Origin: Sulfuricystis sp964478415
GTDB taxonomy: Bacteria > Pseudomonadota > Gammaproteobacteria > Burkholderiales > Rhodocyclaceae
Direction: 5' to 3'
Length of the DNA: 64,000 nt
Assembly (NCBI GenBank): GCA_964478415.1
Contig: CAYZII010000003.1
Coordinates: forward strand, 7,804 to 71,803
The notes beneath the pieces were generated by a model that was given only the letters and a program-made list of their open reading frames with translations, was not told where the DNA came from and did no database searches. Position numbers and translations under genes: made by a program. Shown here piece by piece: positions 26,595 through 35,290 of this stretch; the stretch's first letter is position 1, and the number at the start of each line of letters is the position of its first letter.

Positions 26595-27562
26595 GGGGCC
26601 AGCCGCGTGAGCTCGGCAGGCCCGATCCGGCCCTGCTCGGTGATGAATTCCGTGATCAACGCCGCCGGCGTGATGTCGAAGGCAGGATTGGCGACCGGTG
26701 TGTGCAGCGCGCCGAACTCCTCGGCGGCACGCTCCTCGATCGGAATCCCCGCCCCAGTCGGACAGGCGAAGTCGACCGTCGACAATGGCGCAGCGACATA
26801 GAACGGCACCTGGTGAGCCTGCGCCGCGAGCGCCTTCAGATAGGTGCCGATCTTGTTCGCCGTGTCGCCATTGACGGCGATGCGGTCGGCGCCGACGATC
26901 ACGACATCCACCCTGCCCTGCATCATCAACAGGCCGGCAGCATTGTCGGCGATGAAGGTGTGCGCCACCCTGGCTTGGGCAAGTTCCCAGGCGGTGAGCC
27001 GCCCCTGGTTGCGGGGCCGCGTTTCCGACACCCAGACATGCACGTCGATGCCTGCCGCATGAGCGGCATAGACAGGTGCCAGCGCCGTGCCATGGGCGAC
27101 GGTGGCGAGCCAGCCGGCATTGCAGTGCGTCATCACCGCCACCCGCCCTTTGCGCTGCGCAATGGCTTCAAGGATCGGCAAACCGTGGCGGCCGATCGCG
27201 GCATTCGCCTCGGCATCTTCGCGGGCAATCGCGCGTGCCTCCTCCCAGGCATCACGGCCTGCGGCCACAGCCTTTTTCATCCGCTGCAGCGCCCAGTGCA
27301 GATTCACGGCGGTTGGCCGTGTCGCCGCCAGTGTGGCAAGGATCTCGTCGAGCGGTTTGCTTTCGGCGAGGCCGAGCGCGACTCCATAGGCCGCCGTGGC
27401 ACCGATCAGCGGTGCGCCGCGCACCTGCATCGCGCGGATCGCATGCGCCGCGCCGGCCAGATCCTTAAGCCGCACGAAGACCGTCTCCTGCGGCAAGCGC
27501 GTCTGATCGAGGATGACGACGCTACCATCCTTCTCCTGGATCGGACAGAGCGCGTAGTTCAC
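26591..27562 (-). CDS. mtnA: 5-Methylthioribose-1-phosphate isomerase (MtnA)
   Basis: A 323-residue enzyme of the eIF2B-like isomerase family converting 5-(methylthio)ribose-1-phosphate to the ribulose form. It shows MQVRGAPLIGATAAYG, THCNAGWLATV (with the catalytic cysteine), VWVSETRPRNQG and the aspartate region VVIVGADRIAVNGDTANKIGT. The start is GTG at 27562, three bases after the secA stop region on the same strand. The downstream class II aldolase replaces the classical mtnBCD genes, which are not present in the window. Confidence 0.92.
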   Translation of the reverse strand: MNYALCPIQEKDGSVVILDQTRLPQETVFVRLKDLAGAAHAIRAMQVRGAPLIGATAAYGVALGLAESKPLDEILATLAATRPTAVNLHWALQRMKKAVAAGRDAWEEARAIAREDAEANAAIGRHGLPILEAIAQRKGRVAVMTHCNAGWLATVAHGTALAPVYAAHAAGIDVHVWVSETRPRNQGRLTAWELAQARVAHTFIADNAAGLLMMQGRVDVVIVGADRIAVNGDTANKIGTYLKALAAQAHQVPFYVAAPLSTVDFACPTGAGIPIEERAAEEFGALHTPVANPAFDITPAALITEFITEQGRIGPAELTRLAP

Positions 27563-27565
27563 GAT

Positions 27566-30298
27566 TCAGCTCAGTTTGCCGTGGCAGTGCTTGTATTTCT
27601 TGCCGGAACCGCAGGGACAGGGATCGTTCCTGCCAATCTTGGGCATCGTGCGCTCCTGCGGCAGCGGTTTCTTTTCACCCTTAGCGGCGCTGGCCAGCGC
27701 TTCGTCATAGTCGGCATGATGGTATTGCACGTTGTCGACCTGTGGATGCGCCTGCTCGGCCTCCTGCATCTGTGTCTCGCTGCGTATCTCGACCGTCATC
27801 AACAGGCGGGTGACCTCGTTGCGCACCGTGGTCAACAAGGCCTCGAACAGTTCGAAGGCCTCGCGCTTGTATTCCTGTTTCGGATTCTTCTGCGCATAGC
27901 CGCGCAGATGGATGCCCTGGCGCAAATGATCGAGCGCGGCCAGGTGCTCGCGCCAATGGTTGTCGAGACTCTGCAGCATCACGCTGCGCTCGAAACTTTG
28001 CCAGGCGGCGAGATCGACCTTGGCCACTTTCTCCGCATAGGCGGCATCGGCGGCAGCGAGGATGCGCTGGAGCAAATCGTCGTCGCCGAGTTTCGGCTCG
28101 TCCTTGACCCACTGGACGATTGGCAGCTTGAGGGCCAACTCGCCCGCCAGCGCCGTCTCCAAGCCGGGAAGGTTCCATTGCTCTTCGACGCTGTCGGCCG
28201 GCACGAACTCCCGGAACAGGTCGTGAATCACGCCCTGGCGCATCGCACTGATGGTATCGGAGATGTCGTGAGCATCGAGTAGTTCGTTGCGCTGCTGGTA
28301 GATCACCTTGCGCTGATCATTGGCGACGTCGTCATACTCGAGCAGCTGCTTGCGGATGTCGAAATTGCGTTGTTCCACCTTGCGTTGCGCCGATTCGATC
28401 GAGCGCGTCACCAGCGGGTGTTCGATCGGCTCGCCCTCGGGAATCTTCAGCCGCACCATGATGGCATTCAGGCGGTCGCCGGCGAAGATCTTCAGCAGCG
28501 GGTCTTCGAGGGACAGATAAAAGCGTGACGAACCGGGATCGCCCTGCCGCCCGGCGCGACCACGCAACTGGTTGTCAATACGGCGCGATTCGTGTCGCTC
28601 GGAGCCGATGATATGCAATCCGCCGGCGGCGATCACCTGGTCGTGCAAAGCCTGCCATTCGTTCCGCAGTGCGGTGATCTTGGCTTCCTTCTCCTCGGGC
28701 GAAAGCTTGGCATCGGCACGGATCATTTCGATCTGCTTTTCGACATTGCCACCGAGCACGATGTCGGTGCCGCGACCAGCCATGTTGGTGGCGATCGTGA
28801 TCATGCCGGGACTCCCTGCCTGGGCGACGATCTCGGCCTCGCGCGCATGCTGCTTGGCATTCAGCACCTGATGGGGCAAGCCTGCCTTGCTAAGCAGCTT
28901 GGAGAGGAGCTCGGAATTCTCGATCGAGGTGGTGCCAACCAGCACGGGCTGGCCGCGACGATGACAGTCCTGGATGTCGGCCAGGATGGCCTGGTATTTC
29001 TCATTTGCGGTGCGATAGATCTGGTCGTTGAGATCTTTGCGGATCATCGGTTTGTTGGTCGGGATGACCACCGTCTCCAGGCCGTAGATTTGCTGAAATT
29101 CATAAGCCTCCGTATCCGCCGTGCCGGTCATGCCGGCGAGCTTCTCGTAGAGGCGGAAATAGTTCTGGAAGGTGATCGAGGCCAGCGTCTGGTTCTCGGA
29201 CTGGATCGGCACGCCTTCCTTCGCCTCGACGGCCTGGTGCAGGCCATCGGACCAGCGCCGGCCGATCATCAGGCGGCCGGTGAATTCATCGACGATGATC
29301 ACCTCACCGTTCTGCACCACGTAATGCTGATCGCGATGGAACAGGTGATGGGCGCGTAGCGCGGCATAGAGGTGATGAATCAGCAGGATGTTGTGCGGAT
29401 CGTAGAGACTGCTGCCCTCCGGCAGCAGACCGAGCTCGACGAGGATGCGTTCGGCCTTTTCGTGCCCCTGTTCGGTGAGCAACACGGAGTGGTTCTTCAA
29501 ATCGACGATGAAGTCGCCGGTATCTTTTTCTTCGGGGCTCTGGGCCGCAACCCCCTTGTCCAGCAGCGGCGGCACGGCGTTCATTTTGATGTAGAGATCG
29601 GTATGCTGCTCGGCCTGGCCGGAGATGATCAACGGCGTCCTGGCCTCGTCGATCAGGATCGAATCCACCTCGTCGACGATCGCGTAGTGAAGTCCACGCT
29701 GCACACGGTCACTCGCGGCATAGACCATGTTGTCGCGCAGGTAGTCGAAGCCGAATTCGTTGTTGGTGCCATAGGTGATGTCGGCAGCATAGGCAGCCTG
29801 CTTCTCGGCGTGGCTCATCTGTGGCAGGTTGCAGCCGACCGTCAGGCCAAGGAAGTGATAGACCTTGCCCATCCATGCCGCGTCGCGGCTGGCCAGATAG
29901 TCATTGACAGTGACGACGTGCACCCCCTTGCCGGTCAGTGCGTTCAGATAGGCCGGCAAAGTGGCCACCAGGGTCTTGCCCTCGCCGGTGCGCATCTCGG
30001 CGATCTTGTTGTCGTTAAGCACCATGCCACCGATCAGCTGCACATCGAAGTGCCGCATGCCAAGCACGCGCCGTGCCGCTTCGCGCACCACGGCGAAGGC
30101 TTCGGGCAACAGGCTCTCGAGCGTCTCGCCATTCGCCAGGCGTGCTTTGAAGGCAGGGGTCTGGGCGGCCAGTTCCTCGTCGCTCATCGCCTGCATGCGC
30201 GGTTCCAGCGCATTGATGGCCTTGACGACGACGGAATACTGCTTCAGCAGCCTGTCATTGCGGCTGCCGAAAATCTTTTTCAGAAAACCGGAAATCAT
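27566..30298 (-). CDS. secA: Preprotein translocase ATPase SecA
   Basis: A 910-residue motor protein of full length that drives Sec-dependent export through SecYEG. It shows Walker A MRTGEGKT, the DEVDSILIDEARTPLIISG motor motif, TNMAGRGTDI, the SSRFYLSLEDPLL segment and the C-terminal SecB/zinc-binding motif CPCGSGKKYKHCHG. It lies between the M23 peptidase gene and mtnA. It should be under housekeeping control. Confidence 0.98.
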   Translation of the reverse strand: MISGFLKKIFGSRNDRLLKQYSVVVKAINALEPRMQAMSDEELAAQTPAFKARLANGETLESLLPEAFAVVREAARRVLGMRHFDVQLIGGMVLNDNKIAEMRTGEGKTLVATLPAYLNALTGKGVHVVTVNDYLASRDAAWMGKVYHFLGLTVGCNLPQMSHAEKQAAYAADITYGTNNEFGFDYLRDNMVYAASDRVQRGLHYAIVDEVDSILIDEARTPLIISGQAEQHTDLYIKMNAVPPLLDKGVAAQSPEEKDTGDFIVDLKNHSVLLTEQGHEKAERILVELGLLPEGSSLYDPHNILLIHHLYAALRAHHLFHRDQHYVVQNGEVIIVDEFTGRLMIGRRWSDGLHQAVEAKEGVPIQSENQTLASITFQNYFRLYEKLAGMTGTADTEAYEFQQIYGLETVVIPTNKPMIRKDLNDQIYRTANEKYQAILADIQDCHRRGQPVLVGTTSIENSELLSKLLSKAGLPHQVLNAKQHAREAEIVAQAGSPGMITIATNMAGRGTDIVLGGNVEKQIEMIRADAKLSPEEKEAKITALRNEWQALHDQVIAAGGLHIIGSERHESRRIDNQLRGRAGRQGDPGSSRFYLSLEDPLLKIFAGDRLNAIMVRLKIPEGEPIEHPLVTRSIESAQRKVEQRNFDIRKQLLEYDDVANDQRKVIYQQRNELLDAHDISDTISAMRQGVIHDLFREFVPADSVEEQWNLPGLETALAGELALKLPIVQWVKDEPKLGDDDLLQRILAAADAAYAEKVAKVDLAAWQSFERSVMLQSLDNHWREHLAALDHLRQGIHLRGYAQKNPKQEYKREAFELFEALLTTVRNEVTRLLMTVEIRSETQMQEAEQAHPQVDNVQYHHADYDEALASAAKGEKKPLPQERTMPKIGRNDPCPCGSGKKYKHCHGKLS

Positions 30299-30395
30299 CG
30301 GATCGCGCCTTGAAATGCGGGAAGCCGCCGTGCGCCAGGCGCTGCGGCAGCGAAGTATGGAATCTTACCACGCGGGGGCTGGCGCGCTCCGGCCG

Positions 30396-31334
30396 TCAGC
30401 GGCGCGCGAGCTTGCTTTCGCTTCTACCGAGGAAACGTTCGGGGTTCTGCGCTACCCCTTTCAGGCGCACCTCGAAATGCAGATGGGGACCGGTGCTGCG
30501 CCCAGTCGAGCCAACCGTGGCGATCTGCTGGCCGCGCTGCACAAATTCGCCGGGTTTGACAAGCACGGTGGCGGCATGGGCATAGCGGGTGACGAGTTCG
30601 TCCCCATGATCGATCTCCACGACATTGCCATACTCCGGATGACGTTCGGCACTCAGCACGATACCCGGGGCGGCGGTCAGGATCGGGGTGCCGGGCGGCG
30701 CGGTAAAATCGATGCCTTCGTGCAGCGCCATCTGACCGGTAAAGGGATCAGTGCGCCAGCCGAAGCCCGAGGCACGCACACCATCGGGCACGGGATTTGC
30801 CGAGAAAAGCAGGCTGCTACGGAGACGCTCTTCGAGGATGCGGTTTTCCAGGCTCGCCAAAACCTCGCTCTTCGCCTCGACCTGCCGCGTCAGATCGTCG
30901 AGGGCGCGTTGCAAGGCTTGTTCATCCAGCTTGTCCGGCGCCACCAGCGGCCCCCCACGGGCTATGCCGCTGACCAGCGGCACCGGCTTGAGTTCCTTGA
31001 TCTTGACGCCGGCGAGTCCAGCCAGACGTTCGCCCAGGGAGTCGAGTTCCAGGAGTTGCGCCTGCATCTGGCCCAGCCGGGTGGCCATATTGACAAGGTT
31101 CTCGCGCACCATGTCGCGCGTCTTCGCGGCCTCTTCGAGGCTGATGCTGCGCAGCGTTTCTTCCAGGAATGACAGACGCATCGAGGCGGCATGGCGCAGG
31201 GTCAGAAAGGAAAACGTCGCTGAGAGCGTCACGACCATGACGATCAAGGCAGTTGCGGCTAGAAGCAGATGACGCCCGGTCAACGTGATGCTGCGGGCAG
31301 TCGCCATGCGATCGGAGACGAGAATTATCTGCAC
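30396..31334 (-). CDS. M23 (LytM-type) metallopeptidase family protein
   Basis: A 312-residue protein with an N-terminal membrane anchor (about residues 24-47), a coiled-coil region (about 55-110 and 140-175) and a C-terminal M23 domain. The zinc ligands are visible in HEGIDF and HLHFEV, with RYAHAATVLV and GSTGRSTGPHLHF typical of the family. It acts on periplasmic peptidoglycan or as an amidase activator. The start is a GTG at 31334 giving the usual VQIILVSDRMATARSI N-terminus. It diverges from the DUF721 gene and precedes secA, a common betaproteobacterial order. Confidence 0.9.
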   Translation of the reverse strand: MQIILVSDRMATARSITLTGRHLLLAATALIVMVVTLSATFSFLTLRHAASMRLSFLEETLRSISLEEAAKTRDMVRENLVNMATRLGQMQAQLLELDSLGERLAGLAGVKIKELKPVPLVSGIARGGPLVAPDKLDEQALQRALDDLTRQVEAKSEVLASLENRILEERLRSSLLFSANPVPDGVRASGFGWRTDPFTGQMALHEGIDFTAPPGTPILTAAPGIVLSAERHPEYGNVVEIDHGDELVTRYAHAATVLVKPGEFVQRGQQIATVGSTGRSTGPHLHFEVRLKGVAQNPERFLGRSESKLARR

Positions 31335-31409
31335 GCGTATACTCCCTCATTGATCCGACTAACCAGATGCGCCGACTCGACGCTTCACCAGGAAACCCGC
31401 ACGCGCCAA

Positions 31410-31889
31410 ATGCTGCCTGCTCGCCCACGTGGATCGCTGACCGATCATCTGGCCAGCAGTAAGACCTTCGCCCGACTGGCCGATCAGGCGCAACGTCTGC
31501 ATCGGCTTCAGATGCTTCTCGAAGCGATGCTGCCAATCCACTTGGCAAGCGCAGCGCGCATCGCCAACCTGAAGCGTGGCAAGGTCATCATCCACGCCGG
31601 CAGCGGCGCGGTCGCGGTCAAGCTCAGGCAAATGGCGCCACGGCTCACCGCAGGGTTCGTGCAACAGGGGCAGGAGGTTAGCGGAATCGAGGTACGGGTG
31701 CAACCCGGCGGGCGAATTTCCTTACCTTCCAGAAAAGTTTCTCCAAGGAAACTGGGGGTTCAGGCGAAGCGCTCACTCACATCGCTGGCTGCCGGCTTGC
31801 CCGAAGATTCGCCGTTGCGCGCCGCCATCGTCAGACTGATCGCCAGCGCCGAAGGCAAAAAAGCTGGCGAGAAGGACCTCAAACGATGA
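31410..31889 (+). CDS. DUF721 (DciA-like) domain protein
   Basis: A 159-residue protein with the DUF721 pattern: LHRLQMLLEAMLPIHLASAARIANLKRGKVIIHAGSGA and AVKLRQMAPRLTAGF, followed by a basic tail. The family includes DciA, the helicase-loading factor found in many bacteria lacking DnaC. The ATG at 31410 was chosen for the start of homology. Its 3' end overlaps the convergent small membrane gene by 11 bases. Confidence 0.8.
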   Translation: MLPARPRGSLTDHLASSKTFARLADQAQRLHRLQMLLEAMLPIHLASAARIANLKRGKVIIHAGSGAVAVKLRQMAPRLTAGFVQQGQEVSGIEVRVQPGGRISLPSRKVSPRKLGVQAKRSLTSLAAGLPEDSPLRAAIVRLIASAEGKKAGEKDLKR

Positions 31890-32064
31890 CCAGCAGCCGT
31901 TCAAACGCCAGTAGCGCGAACAACACGAGGGCGAAGACCAGCGCGTATTTCGCGATCCGCCAGGCAAGACGCAGATAGCGTTTCTCGCCGGTAAACAGGA
32001 ATGCCAGGATGCCTGCGCCGATGGCGATCGCTGCCAGGATGCCGACGATGCGCAGGAACAGCAT
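31879..32064 (-). CDS. Small two-helix membrane protein
   Basis: A 61-residue protein consisting of two hydrophobic helices (about residues 3-24 and 38-60) around a short basic loop GEKRYLRLAWRIAKY. I do not recognise a named family, though similar small membrane genes occur downstream of lpxC in Betaproteobacteria. It lies 29 bases after lpxC on the same strand. Confidence 0.7.
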   Translation of the reverse strand: MLFLRIVGILAAIAIGAGILAFLFTGEKRYLRLAWRIAKYALVFALVLFALLAFERLLVIV

Positions 32065-32093
32065 GGTTCAATCCATTGGAAAGAGCCAGAACT

Positions 32094-33014
32094 TCATGCG
32101 AATTGCACGTCTGGATACAGCCGCGCCACGCGCGCCGGCGTCATTGCGGCGTGCTCGAAGGTCACCCACTCCCAGGCCGTGGCATCCGCCAGCAAGGCGC
32201 GCAGCAGGCGGTTGTTCAGCGCATGGCCCGATTTGTGGGCGCTGAAGGCGGCCAGCAGCGGCGCACCGAGCAGGTACAGATCGCCGATCGCATCCAGCAC
32301 CTTGTGGCGCACGAACTCATCGGGCACGCGCAGCCCGTCCGGGTTGAGCACGCGGTATTCGTCCATCACGATCGCGTTCTCGAGACTGCCGCCGAGGGCC
32401 AGGCCCTGGGCCTGCATGGTCTCGATGTCCTGCATGAAGCCGAAAGTGCGCGCCCGGGCAATGTTGCGGATGTAGGACTGGTCGGCGAAATCGATCGCCA
32501 CTTGCGTGCCGGATTTGTCGACGGCGGGGTGATTGAAACGGATCGAGAATTCGAGCCGGAAACCTTCATAGGGCGAAAGACGCGCCCATTTGTCGCCCTC
32601 TTTCACCTCGACGGATTTCTTGATGCGCAGAAAGCGCTTGGCCGCGTCCTGCTCCTCGATGCCGGCCGACTGGAGCAGAAACACGAAAGGCGCGGCAGAA
32701 CCATCCAGGATCGGAATTTCCTCGCCATCGACATCGACATGCAGGTTGTCTATCCCTAAGCCCGCCAGCGCGGACATCAGATGCTCGACAGTACCCAGTT
32801 TGGCACCCTCCTTTTCCAAGCACGAGGCCAGCCGGGTATCGCCGACCGCGAGTGGACTGGCCTTGATATCGACGACCGGAGTCAGATCGACGCGATGGAA
32901 TACGATGCCGGTACCAGGCAAAGCGGGACGCAGCACGAGCGTGACCTTGGCGCCGGAATGCAAACCGACACCAGTGGTCTTGACGATGGATTTGATGGTG
33001 CGCTGTTTGAGCAT
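32094..33014 (-). CDS. lpxC: UDP-3-O-acyl-N-acetylglucosamine deacetylase (LpxC)
   Basis: A 306-residue zinc enzyme catalysing the committed step of lipid A synthesis. Landmarks are TTGVGLHSG, the zinc-ligand region EHLMSALAGLGIDN, the IPILDGSA segment, ARTFGF, and the DAIGDLYLLG and HKSGHALN motifs that carry the other zinc ligands and the catalytic histidine. Length matches the family. A rho-independent terminator separates it from the upstream DUF2892 gene. Confidence 0.97.
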   Translation of the reverse strand: MLKQRTIKSIVKTTGVGLHSGAKVTLVLRPALPGTGIVFHRVDLTPVVDIKASPLAVGDTRLASCLEKEGAKLGTVEHLMSALAGLGIDNLHVDVDGEEIPILDGSAAPFVFLLQSAGIEEQDAAKRFLRIKKSVEVKEGDKWARLSPYEGFRLEFSIRFNHPAVDKSGTQVAIDFADQSYIRNIARARTFGFMQDIETMQAQGLALGGSLENAIVMDEYRVLNPDGLRVPDEFVRHKVLDAIGDLYLLGAPLLAAFSAHKSGHALNNRLLRALLADATAWEWVTFEHAAMTPARVARLYPDVQFA

Positions 33015-33062
33015 GCCTCGATTTTACCCGCCTGATGGCCTGAAAAGTCCGAAAAAACGGAC

Positions 33063-33089
33063 AAAAAACGGCGTGCACAGGCACGCCGT
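33063..33089 (-). terminator. Rho-independent terminator after the DUF2892 gene
   Basis: On the minus strand a perfect nine-base-pair stem (ACGGCGTGC paired with GCACGCCGT, 33068-33089, loop of four) is followed directly by a run of six T. It lies 28 bases downstream of the DUF2892 stop and upstream of lpxC, so it should end transcription of the small gene. Confidence 0.85.
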
Positions 33090-33116
33090 CGCAGGATGGG
33101 AAACCGAGGCTGGAGA

Positions 33117-33308
33117 TTATTTTTTCTCGGTGGGGCAGGTACTGATGCCCAACAGCGGATAGAGCGCACAAAAGCCGACCAATCCAGTCGCCAGCGGCAC
33201 GACGCCGATCCAGGCCCAAACGGGACCCCCCATCAGCGCCCAGACGATCAGGGCCAAGCCGACAACGATGCGCAGGATACGATCGACACCACCAACGTTC
33301 TGTTTCAT
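33117..33308 (-). CDS. DUF2892 small membrane protein
   Basis: A 63-residue protein beginning MKQNVGGVDRILRIVVGLALI with two membrane helices and the ending GVVPLATGLVGFCALYPLLGISTCPTEKK, the standard DUF2892 (YgaP-like membrane domain) pattern. The function is unknown; many members accompany Crp/Fnr regulators or rhodaneses. A Crp/Fnr gene lies directly upstream, and a strong terminator follows. A ribosome-binding site (AGGAGG) precedes the ATG. Confidence 0.88.
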   Translation of the reverse strand: MKQNVGGVDRILRIVVGLALIVWALMGGPVWAWIGVVPLATGLVGFCALYPLLGISTCPTEKK

Positions 33309-33391
33309 CTTCGTGCCTCCTAGGGGGTTGTAACGACATGAATTAGAACATGTGCGCAGGATTTCGTTCAGTAACCATTGTCACAGAGGGT

Positions 33392-34033
33392 TCACCCGGC
33401 GATACGGCGTAAGCCGGCCGGGTCGAGAATCTCGATCTGTTCGCGGCCGAGACGCACCAGCCCCTGCTCGGCGAAGCCTTTCAGCAAGCGGCTGACCATC
33501 TCGCGCACACTGCCCAGCTCGTCGGCGAGCTGCTGGTGGGTGACGTTCAGCATCCGTCCCTTGCCGAGCAGCAGATTCGCCAGTCGCTGGTCGAGCTTGC
33601 GAAAGGCGACTTCCTCGACGAGCTGCATCAACTCGGCGATGCGCTCGGCAAACAGCGAAAAAACGAAGTCACGGAACGCCGGGGTTGCGAGCAGCGCATC
33701 GAAAAGCTCGGGGGGCAGCAGGATCAGCTCGCTGTCGGTTTCCGTCACCCCAAGGGCGTTGTAATTGGTGCGCCCGAGCAGGCAGCTCGAGGTGATGATG
33801 CAGCTTTCTCCGGGCAGCACCTTGTAGAGTGGCAACTCGCGGCCGTTTGCAGCCCTCTTGAGGACGCGGATGGCGCCACTCATGACGAGAGGGAAACCCT
33901 GACAGGGCTGGCGTTCGTCGAACAGCACCGTCCCGGCCGGTACGCGCAGGCGCTGCCCTTCGGCAGCCAGACGCTTCGCCAGCGCAGCGGGTAATGCCTG
34001 CATCACCGGATACAGCTCGGCGAGGGCGGCCAT
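33392..34033 (-). CDS. Crp/Fnr family transcriptional regulator
   Basis: A 213-residue regulator with an N-terminal cyclic-nucleotide-binding-like beta roll and a C-terminal helix-turn-helix (VTHQQLADELGSVREMVSRLLKGFAEQGLV). It lacks the N-terminal four-cysteine iron-sulfur motif of FNR. A cysteine pair in GESCIITSSCLLG and a further QPCQG cysteine sit in the sensory domain; they could be redox-active. Likely target is the adjacent DUF2892 gene, by inference. It overlaps xth (TGATG) and belongs to the prlC-glutaredoxin-xth-crp strand run. Confidence 0.88.
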   Translation of the reverse strand: MAALAELYPVMQALPAALAKRLAAEGQRLRVPAGTVLFDERQPCQGFPLVMSGAIRVLKRAANGRELPLYKVLPGESCIITSSCLLGRTNYNALGVTETDSELILLPPELFDALLATPAFRDFVFSLFAERIAELMQLVEEVAFRKLDQRLANLLLGKGRMLNVTHQQLADELGSVREMVSRLLKGFAEQGLVRLGREQIEILDPAGLRRIAG

Positions 34034-34797
34034 CAGGCAAACTCCGCGATCACCGGCGCATGATCCGACGGGCGCTCGCGCTTGCGCAGCGCGATATCGA
34101 TCGTGCAGGCACGGCAGCGCTCAGCCAGCGGTTGCGAGACCAGGATGTGATCGATGCGCAACCCATGATTGCGCCGGAACGCCATCATCCGGTAATCCCA
34201 CCAGGAAAAGCTCTTCTCAGGCTGGGGGAAGAGCCGGAAGGCATCGATGAGGCCGAGTTCGAGGAAACGGCGGAAAGCGGCACGTTCCGGCTCACTCACC
34301 AGCACCTGCCCCTGCCATGCCTGTGGATCATGCACGTCCCGGTCTTCCGGCGCGATGTTGAAATCGCCGAGCAGCGCCAAGTGCGGATGACGCTCCAGCT
34401 CGTCTTTCAGCCAGCGGGCGAGTGCCTCGAGCCAAGCGAGCTTGTAGGCATATTTGTCGGAGCCCACCGCCTGACCATTCGGCATATAGGCACAGATACA
34501 GCGCACGCCATCGACCGTCGCGGCGAGCAGGCGTTTTTGTCCATCCTCGAAACCCGGCAGATCGCGCACCACCTCGCTCGCTTCGTTCCGCGTGAGCAGC
34601 GCCACGCCATTGTAGGTCTTCTGCCCGTTATGTAACCCCTGGTAACCCGCGGCAGCGAGTTCCGCGAATGGAAAGCCGGCGTCTTCGGTCTTCGTCTCCT
34701 GCAGACAGACCACAGCCGGCTGCCTGCTGGCCAGCCAGTCCAGCAGATGTGGCAGTCTGACCTTCAGCGAATTGACGTTCCAGGTGGCCAGCTTCAA
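34033..34797 (-). CDS. xth: Exodeoxyribonuclease III (XthA type)
   Basis: A 254-residue AP endonuclease/3'-exonuclease of the EEP fold. It shows KLATWNVNSLKVRLPHLLDWL, the catalytic LQETKTED, LLGDFNIAPEDRDVHDP and the C-terminal LRIDHILVSQPLA and PSDHAPV motifs. The start is TTG at 34797: no ATG is available at the conserved N-terminus, and AAGGGG lies upstream at the end of the glutaredoxin-like gene. It acts in base-excision repair. Confidence 0.93.
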   Translation of the reverse strand: MKLATWNVNSLKVRLPHLLDWLASRQPAVVCLQETKTEDAGFPFAELAAAGYQGLHNGQKTYNGVALLTRNEASEVVRDLPGFEDGQKRLLAATVDGVRCICAYMPNGQAVGSDKYAYKLAWLEALARWLKDELERHPHLALLGDFNIAPEDRDVHDPQAWQGQVLVSEPERAAFRRFLELGLIDAFRLFPQPEKSFSWWDYRMMAFRRNHGLRIDHILVSQPLAERCRACTIDIALRKRERPSDHAPVIAEFA

Positions 34798-34801
34798 TGC
34801 G

Positions 34802-35272
34802 TTAGCGCCCCTTTTCCTTCGGATAGCCCGCGGCATCGAGCAGCCGCTGCCAGTCGGATAGCCGCCAGCCGACGACGTTCTTCGTGCCGGCGGTGAGCAC
34901 GGGCACGACAGCCTCACCACCTCCCACGACTTTCCTCAGCGCTTCGACGTCTTCCTTGGTTGTGACACTTTTCTCGGTGAAGGGAATACCGCGCGATTTC
35001 AGGTAGTCCCGCCCTTCGTTGCACCCTTCCTTGCAATCGGGACTGACATAGAGGGTCACCGGGAAATTCGCCATCGCCTCGCGCACCACATACGGGAGGG
35101 TAGGATCCGCCGCCGGCGCTCCGTGACGCATCGCCTGGGCTTTCCCGGCCATCGAGGGCGGCGGGCGATCGCCATAATGCACCTTGCCGTGTTCATCGAC
35201 CCAGCGGTAGTACTGCGCAGCGCAAACACCGGCACTCAGGCTCAACACGCAAAACATGGCAAAGCGTTTCAT
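34802..35272 (-). CDS. Secreted DUF4124/glutaredoxin-like protein
   Basis: A 156-residue protein with a signal peptide (MKRFAMFCVLSLSAGVCAA), a DUF4124 segment (QYYRWVDEHGKVHYGDRPPP) and a C-terminal glutaredoxin-like fold (VTLYVSPDCKEGCNEGRDYLKSRGI, then VVPVLTAG). The redox site reads CKEGC rather than the usual CPYC, so it may not be a standard thiol reductant. Located in the periplasm. It lies between prlC and xth on the same strand. Confidence 0.85.
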   Translation of the reverse strand: MKRFAMFCVLSLSAGVCAAQYYRWVDEHGKVHYGDRPPPSMAGKAQAMRHGAPAADPTLPYVVREAMANFPVTLYVSPDCKEGCNEGRDYLKSRGIPFTEKSVTTKEDVEALRKVVGGGEAVVPVLTAGTKNVVGWRLSDWQRLLDAAGYPKEKGR

Positions 35273-35290
35273 GACGCCTTCCTTTTTCGT

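Noticed and set aside
26702..28282. A 526-codon open frame on the plus strand
   Set aside because: It is antisense to mtnA and secA, both full-length conserved genes. High GC keeps the opposite strand open, and the translation is low-complexity.
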